Assembly (NCBI GenBank): GCA_002451065.1
Contig: DKBC01000030.1
Span: 1-10,595 of the forward strand
Source: Betaproteobacteria bacterium UBA6910
Lineage (GTDB): Bacteria > Pseudomonadota > Gammaproteobacteria > Burkholderiales > UBA6910
DNA length: 10,595 nt
Direction: 5' to 3'
Part shown: positions 7,275 through 10,595 of the stretch, in pieces
Numbering within the stretch: the first letter of the stretch is position 1
How the letters are laid out: each line of letters opens with the position of its first letter
The notes under the pieces: generated by a model
The model's database searches: none
Told to the model about the DNA's origin: nothing
Seen by the model: only the letters and a program-made list of their open reading frames with translations
Program-made: the position numbers and the translations under genes

Positions 7275-7830
7275 CGGGGTATTCCTGGCCGCGGGACGCA
7301 GCCGGCGCTTCGGCGCTGACAAGTTGCTTCACCCTCTTGCAGACGGGACTCCCATGGCAGTGGCGGCATTGCGCGCCCTGCGAGCGGCCGTGCCCCAGGT
7401 AGTGGCGGTGGTTCGCGACGGGGAGAACCCCCTCACCGCGCTGCTCTCCCGGGAAGGCGCGCGGGTTGTGTGCTGCCCCCATGCGGACCGCGGCCTCGGC
7501 GCGAGCCTGGCGTGGGGAGTATCCGAGGCCGGTGAGTCGGAAGGCTGGATCATCGCCCTCGCCGACATGCCCTTTGTCCAGCCGCAGACGGTCTTCGGGG
7601 TGCGGCGCGCGCTGGAATTCGGCGCCGCCATCGCCGCCCCGCTTTTTCAGGGACGGCGCGGTCATCCGGTGGGGTTTGCGGCGATCTACCGGGACCAACT
7701 CCGGGCCCTGGACGGCGACGAAGGTGCGCGCTCGCTGCTGGAGCAGAATGCGGCGAAGGTGGCGCGGGTGATGGTCGACGATCCGGGCGTGCTGCGCGAC
7801 GTGGACTTTCCCCAAGACCTGGCGGAGTGA
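7267..7830 (+). CDS. mocA: MobA/MocA-like nucleotidyltransferase (probable molybdenum cofactor cytidylyltransferase)
   Basis: This 187-residue cytoplasmic enzyme should transfer CMP from CTP to molybdopterin, making the cytosine dinucleotide form used by xanthine-oxidase-type hydroxylases. The nucleotide-binding motif FLAAGRSRRFGADK is at residues 6-19 with K19. The metal-binding aspartate is D100 in ALADMPF. RGLGASLAWGV and RRGHPVGF are further family marks. Sequence alone does not exclude the GTP-using MobA; the cytidylyl call rests on the operon with an MCD-dependent enzyme and on the RGHPVGF type of motif. The start is inferred as GTG 7267: it overlaps the end of xdhC by eight bases and gives the correct N-terminus, and no other start codon lies between it and the motif. 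No ribosome site is visible, so coupling to xdhC translation is likely. Confidence 0.85.
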   Translation: MFSGVFLAAGRSRRFGADKLLHPLADGTPMAVAALRALRAAVPQVVAVVRDGENPLTALLSREGARVVCCPHADRGLGASLAWGVSEAGESEGWIIALADMPFVQPQTVFGVRRALEFGAAIAAPLFQGRRGHPVGFAAIYRDQLRALDGDEGARSLLEQNAAKVARVMVDDPGVLRDVDFPQDLAE

Positions 7831-7833
7831 GCG

Positions 7834-8325
7834 ATGTCCAAGGGCAAGCCGCCCGTTACGCCGGCGGCGCGCATGCTGCGCCAGCATGGCGTCCCTTTTA
7901 CCGACCATCTCTACGACTACCAGGAGCGCGGCGGGACCATGATCTCGGCGCGGGCGCTGGGCGTTCCCGAGCATCAGGTGATCAAGACCCTGGTGATGGA
8001 GAACGAGCAACGGGATCCCCTCCTCGTTCTCATGCATGGGGACATGGAGGTTTCGACCAAACAGTTGGCGCGCGTTCTCGGTGTCAAGACGGTGTCTCCG
8101 TGCAGCGCGGACACCGCGAACCGCCATACCGGCTATCCGGTGGGGGGGACCTCACCGTTCGGGACGCGCAAATCGTTGCCCGTTTATCTCGAACGCAGCG
8201 TGCTGGACCTGGAGCGGTTGTACATCAACGGCGGCAAGCGCGGCTACCTGGTGTGCGTGGCGCCGGCGGACCTCCTGCGGGTGCTCACACCCACGCTGGT
8301 CGAAGTGGGGATTTCCAAGGCGTGA
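7834..8325 (+). CDS. ybaK: Cys-tRNA(Pro)/Cys-tRNA(Cys) deacylase, YbaK/EbsC family
   Basis: This 163-residue cytoplasmic trans-editing enzyme should hydrolyse Cys-tRNA(Pro), which is formed when prolyl-tRNA synthetase charges cysteine by mistake. Family marks are TPAARMLRQHGVPF near the start, the essential lysine K51 in QVIKTLVM, LVLMHGDMEVSTKQLAR, and GGTSPFGTRKSLPVYLE, with a C-terminal GYLVCVAPADLLRVLTP. Length fits (about 160). GGAG at 7824-7827 is a good ribosome site six bases before ATG 7834. The gene follows mocA by three bases, so it is probably read from the molybdenum hydroxylase operon. No functional connection is known to me. The next gene overlaps its stop. Confidence 0.93.
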   Translation: MSKGKPPVTPAARMLRQHGVPFTDHLYDYQERGGTMISARALGVPEHQVIKTLVMENEQRDPLLVLMHGDMEVSTKQLARVLGVKTVSPCSADTANRHTGYPVGGTSPFGTRKSLPVYLERSVLDLERLYINGGKRGYLVCVAPADLLRVLTPTLVEVGISKA

Positions 8326-8915
8326 AGCCATTTTCCGAGGCCTGCGAGCGCAACCGGGAGCCCATCCTCGAAGTGCTGCGGGAGGCCCTCGCCACTGCCC
8401 GGCGGGTTCTGGAGATCGGGTCCGGCACCGGCCAGCACGCAGTGTTCTTCGCTGAGGCGCTTCCGCATTTGGTGTGGCAGACCGCCGATCTCCCTGAGGC
8501 CCATGCCGGTATTCTGTCCTGGCTCGAGGAAGCGGCAATGCCCAACGTCCTGGCGCCGCTGGAGCTCGACGTCAACCGTTTCGACTGGCGAGGCGCCCGC
8601 TACGACGCCGTTTTCAGTGCCAACACCGCGCACATCCTGTCCTGGCCGGAGGTGGAGCAGATGTTCGCCGGAGTGGGCATGGCCCTCGCCGAAGGGGGGG
8701 TGTTCTGCCTCTACGGCCCGTTCAAGCAGGGTGGACGCCACACGTCCGAGAGCAACGCCCGCTTCGACGCCGCTCTGGGGGAGCGGGATCCGCGCATGGG
8801 TCTGCGGGACGTCCAGGAACTGCGAAGGCTCGCGGAGCGCCATGGCTTGGTCTTGGAGCGGGACGTGGCCATGCCCGCCAACAATCGCACCCTGGTTTGG
8901 CGCAGGCGCGGGTAA
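8322..8915 (+). CDS. DUF938 family protein, predicted SAM-dependent methyltransferase
   Basis: This 197-residue protein has a class I methyltransferase fold. The SAM-binding motif I, RVLEIGSGTGQHAVFFA, begins at residue 28 with E31 and the glycines at 33, 35 and 37. An acidic QTADLPEAH follows as motif II, and YDAVFSANTAHILSW as the post-motif region. FCLYGPFKQGGRHTSESNARFD and the end MPANNRTLVWRR are typical of the DUF938 family. The methyl acceptor is unknown. The frame is open back to 7827, but that part shadows ybaK. GTG 8322 overlaps the ybaK stop as GTGA and gives the N-terminus KPFSEACERNREPIL, which matches the usual family start. It is the last gene of the predicted operon. Confidence 0.87.
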   Translation: MKPFSEACERNREPILEVLREALATARRVLEIGSGTGQHAVFFAEALPHLVWQTADLPEAHAGILSWLEEAAMPNVLAPLELDVNRFDWRGARYDAVFSANTAHILSWPEVEQMFAGVGMALAEGGVFCLYGPFKQGGRHTSESNARFDAALGERDPRMGLRDVQELRRLAERHGLVLERDVAMPANNRTLVWRRRG

Positions 8916-8924
8916 CATTCGCGC

Positions 8925-8930
8925 TATACT
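8925..8930 (+). promoter_or_regulatory. Candidate -10 element upstream of the GreB-like gene
   Basis: TATACT fits the sigma70 -10 consensus in five of six positions and lies 25 bases before the GreB-like start, in a 39-base gap after the DUF938 gene. I find no good -35 at 16-18 bases; TTGGCG at 8897-8902 is too far (22 bases). If used, the leader would be only about 18 bases. Confidence 0.35.
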
Positions 8931-8954
8931 GGGATCTGTACCGAAGCAATTCCC

Positions 8955-9470
8955 ATGAGCCGAGCTTTCGTCAAGGAATCCGACGCGCCCCCGGCGGACG
9001 ATCTTCTGGAGCGTCCCCAGAGCGAGCACGCCAACTACATCACGCCCGCGGGTCTCGAGCGGCTGCGCGCCGAGTTTCACGCGCTCGAGAAACGGCGGGC
9101 GGAGCTGGTGGATTCGGTGGAAGATCCCATGCAGCAGCAGCAACTCGCGGAAACCGAGCGCGACATGCGCTATATCCAGGGCCGGATCGAGCGCGCGGTC
9201 GTGGTGGATCTGGGCAAGCAGCCCGCCGACGAGGTGCATTTCGGGGCCGTCGTGGACGTTGTGGACAATGAGGGCCGCGAGCACCGCTTCCAGATCGTCG
9301 GCGAGGACGAGGTGGATGCGGCGGGAGGCAAAGTGAGCTGGATATCGCCCCTGGCCAAGGCCATGCTCGGCGCCGGGATCGGGGACACCGTGACCTGGCA
9401 GCGCCCGGCGGGCAACCTGGAACTCGAGATTCTGGCGATCCGTTATCCCACGGATACGCCGGGCGGTTGA
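8955..9470 (+). CDS. greB: GreA/GreB-family transcription factor with a shortened coiled coil
   Basis: This 171-residue protein belongs to the factors that enter the RNA polymerase secondary channel and stimulate cleavage of backtracked RNA. The N-terminus MSRAFVKESD, an acidic linker, then NYITPAGLERLRAEF starts the coiled coil, and the C-terminal FKBP-like domain is clear (VHFGAVVDVV, HRFQIVGEDEVDA, ISPLAKAMLGAGIGDTV). The coiled coil (about residues 31-85) lacks the usual tip motif GDxSENAxY and is about 14 residues shorter than in E. coli GreB. D53 and E56 give a DxxE spacing close to the turn, but not in the normal context. A related GreB-like group beginning MSRAF occurs, as I recall, in Pseudomonas. 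It may therefore bind polymerase without normal cleavage activity. Its ribosome site is weak (GAAG, 8943-8946). Confidence 0.83.
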   Translation: MSRAFVKESDAPPADDLLERPQSEHANYITPAGLERLRAEFHALEKRRAELVDSVEDPMQQQQLAETERDMRYIQGRIERAVVVDLGKQPADEVHFGAVVDVVDNEGREHRFQIVGEDEVDAAGGKVSWISPLAKAMLGAGIGDTVTWQRPAGNLELEILAIRYPTDTPGG

Positions 9471-9477
9471 CGAATCG

Positions 9478-9508
9478 AGGGCAGGGCAGCGTTCCCGAGC
9501 CCTGCCCT
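9478..9508 (+). terminator. Strong hairpin after the GreB-like gene, possible terminator
   Basis: AGGGCAGGGC (9478-9487) pairs perfectly with GCCCTGCCCT (9499-9508) across an 11-base loop, starting seven bases after the stop codon. There is no T run after the stem, so it is not a classic intrinsic terminator. It may protect the 3' end or act together with the second hairpin. Confidence 0.5.
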
Positions 9509-9510
9509 GC

Positions 9511-9536
9511 CGCGGCGCAAGGGCGGGCGCGCCGCG
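9511..9536 (+). terminator. Second tandem hairpin after the GreB-like gene
   Basis: CGCGGCGC (9511-9518) pairs with GCGCCGCG (9529-9536) across a ten-base loop, two bases after the first hairpin. It is followed by CTTAGTC, with no T run. Two perfect stems in tandem behind a gene make a 3'-end function likely, but GC-rich composition makes such stems less rare. Confidence 0.4.
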
Positions 9537-9671
9537 CTTAGTCAGCCGGGCAAGCGGTCCGGGGCAAGCCGGCGTGGCGGGGTGGTCTTGCGGCCTCTCG
9601 TCCCGTCGACTGCTGGCGAAAACGCAACGGGCCTCAGGCCGTTTCCGCGCTCCCGGACCTCTGGGCGCCCT

Positions 9672-9699
9672 TCGACTCCGCGGCGGGATGGCCTATCAT
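9672..9699 (+). promoter_or_regulatory. Candidate sigma70-type promoter for the CobD/CbiB-like gene
   Basis: TCGACT (9672-9677, four of six -35 positions) and TATCAT (9694-9699, five of six -10 positions) are separated by 16 bases. Transcription would start near 9706, leaving about 22 bases before the ATG. Apart from the two hairpins and this element, I see nothing in the 257-base gap 9471-9727. Confidence 0.4.
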
Positions 9700-9727
9700 A
9701 AGCGCCTGCCGAAAGACCTCGATTCCC

Positions 9728-10595
9728 ATGACACTGCTTTCACTTGTCGCCGCCCTTGCACTGGATCAATGGCGACCCCTGGATCGGAACAACCCCTTCG
9801 CGCGTGCGTTTTTTGACCTGGCCGACAGCATCGAGCGCAGGTTTAACGGCGGCGAGGCGCAACACGGGATGACGGCCTGGATGTTGGCCGTCTTGCCCCC
9901 GGTGCTGGTGGTGGGCGTGATCAACGGGCTGCTGGAGGATCTGGGTTTCCTGCTGGAGTGGGGCTGGTCGGTGGCGGTGCTCTACGCCACCATGGGATTC
10001 CGCAAGTTCAACGGGCGCCTGCGGGAAATCCAGGAGGCCCTGGCCCGGGATGACCTCGAAGGCGCGAGCGCCGCGCTCTACCAGTTGCGGGGCCAGCCGG
10101 GGGAGGGAATGTCGCGCAACGAGGCGATTCGGGTGGTCATTGAGGAAGGCCTGCTGCTTTCCCACCGCTACGTGTTCGGTATCGCTTTCTGGTTTGTGGT
10201 GCTGGGGCCGTCCGGAGCCGTGCTTTACCGCTGCGCCGCGGACTTGGCCGAGCGCTGGGGCGGACGGGTTGAGCCGGATGCGGTGGTGTTCGGGCGTTTC
10301 GCGCTGCGGGTGTTCGAGGTGATCGACTGGGTGCCGGTGCGCCTCACCGCCATCGGCTTCGCCGTTGTGGGCAATTTCGAGGAGGCAATCTACTGCTGGC
10401 GGACCCAGGCCGCGTCCTGGAGCCCGCAGGGCGAGGGGGTGCTGCTTGCCAGCGGTGCCGGGGCGTTGGGCGTGCGGCTGGGTGAAACCCTGCAACGCCA
10501 CGGGGGCGTGAATTATCGTCCGGCACTGGGCACCGGGGAGGAGGCCGATCCGGAGCACATGCGCAGCGCGGTCGGGCTGGTGTGGCGCGCCCTGG
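9728..10595 (+). CDS. CobD/CbiB-family membrane protein, partial (runs off the right edge)
   Basis: The frame is open from ATG 9728 to the edge, giving 289 residues; full members have about 310-320, so little is missing. CobD/CbiB proteins are inner-membrane enzymes that attach the aminopropanol arm in cobalamin synthesis, but this subgroup is often found without cobalamin genes. Hydrophobic segments lie at residues 49-68, 74-90, 147-167 and 203-215. CobD-like signatures are FEVIDWVPVRLTAIGFAVVGNF, AIYCWRTQAASWSP, ASGAGALGVRLG, and a RPALGTG-EEADPEHMRSAVGLVWRA tail. The N-terminal DPxxxxHPV region expected in true CobD is replaced by LDQWRPLDRNNPFARAFFD, so the function may differ. No Shine-Dalgarno is evident. 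The neighbouring GreB-like gene gives no functional hint. Confidence 0.85.
   Translation, partial: MTLLSLVAALALDQWRPLDRNNPFARAFFDLADSIERRFNGGEAQHGMTAWMLAVLPPVLVVGVINGLLEDLGFLLEWGWSVAVLYATMGFRKFNGRLREIQEALARDDLEGASAALYQLRGQPGEGMSRNEAIRVVIEEGLLLSHRYVFGIAFWFVVLGPSGAVLYRCAADLAERWGGRVEPDAVVFGRFALRVFEVIDWVPVRLTAIGFAVVGNFEEAIYCWRTQAASWSPQGEGVLLASGAGALGVRLGETLQRHGGVNYRPALGTGEEADPEHMRSAVGLVWRAL

Larger units (their letters stand above)
3630..8915 (+). other. Predicted six-gene molybdenum hydroxylase operon
   Basis: Six plus-strand genes follow with junctions of 1, 2, -8, 3 and -4 bases: [2Fe-2S] subunit, molybdopterin subunit, XdhC, MocA-like nucleotidyltransferase, YbaK deacylase and DUF938 methyltransferase. 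No gap allows a terminator or an ordinary promoter. The first four form a coherent enzyme-plus-maturation set. The last two have no known link to it. The upstream gap (3563-3629) must hold the promoter, but I could not identify a convincing one. Confidence 0.75.

Noticed and set aside
9574..9816. 80-codon plus-strand frame across the gap before the CobD/CbiB-like gene
   Set aside because: It is arginine-rich with no motif, has no ribosome site and overlaps the better-supported gene in another frame.
1..10595. Search for CRISPR arrays, tRNA genes, transposases, toxin-antitoxin pairs or defence genes
   Set aside because: No regularly spaced repeats, cloverleaf sequence, integrase or transposase motifs or typical defence domains were seen; the window reads as ordinary core and metabolic chromosome.

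Overview
The window is a GC-rich stretch of chromosome that looks like a betaproteobacterium. This placement is inference from gene family resemblance (GreB-like factor beginning MSRAF, CobD/CbiB-like protein, MaeB tail, small 'CPLEVKKIDEAM' secreted protein) and not a phylogenetic result. It is densely coded, with 13 protein genes. The first and last are cut by the window edges. I see no tRNA, rRNA, CRISPR array, insertion sequence or phage gene.

Layout. (1) 2-1432, plus strand: the C-terminal end of a NADP-malic enzyme (MaeB type), a short-chain dehydrogenase 10 bases later, and a MOSC-domain protein whose GTG start overlaps the previous stop. (2) 1434-2769, minus strand: a small exported protein with a clear intrinsic terminator behind it, then prolyl iminopeptidase with its own extended -10 promoter. 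The peptidase gene ends one base from the MOSC gene, tail to tail. (3) 2927-3562, plus: a Nudix hydrolase of the coenzyme A pyrophosphatase type, divergent from the small exported protein. (4) 3630-8915, plus: six tightly packed genes that look like one operon. They encode the [2Fe-2S] subunit and the Tat-signal-bearing molybdopterin subunit of an isoquinoline 1-oxidoreductase/aldehyde-dehydrogenase-type molybdenum hydroxylase, XdhC, a MocA-like nucleotidyltransferase, a YbaK-type Cys-tRNA(Pro) deacylase and a DUF938 methyltransferase. (5) 8955-9470, plus: a GreA/GreB-family factor with a shortened coiled coil, followed by two tandem hairpins. (6) 9728-10595, plus: a CobD/CbiB-family membrane protein, open to the window edge.

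The main functional unit is the molybdenum hydroxylase cluster. The two structural subunits would assemble with molybdopterin-cytosine dinucleotide made by the MocA-like enzyme. XdhC would bind and hand over the sulfurated cofactor. The folded pair would leave the cell by the Tat route on the signal of the large subunit. No FAD subunit and no cytochrome c gene is present, so the electron acceptor must be encoded elsewhere.

I found no convincing new defence or mobile system. The points most worth a second look are the two apparently unrelated genes at the end of the molybdenum operon, the GreB-like protein without the usual tip motif, the small exported protein, and the divergent CobD/CbiB-like protein.
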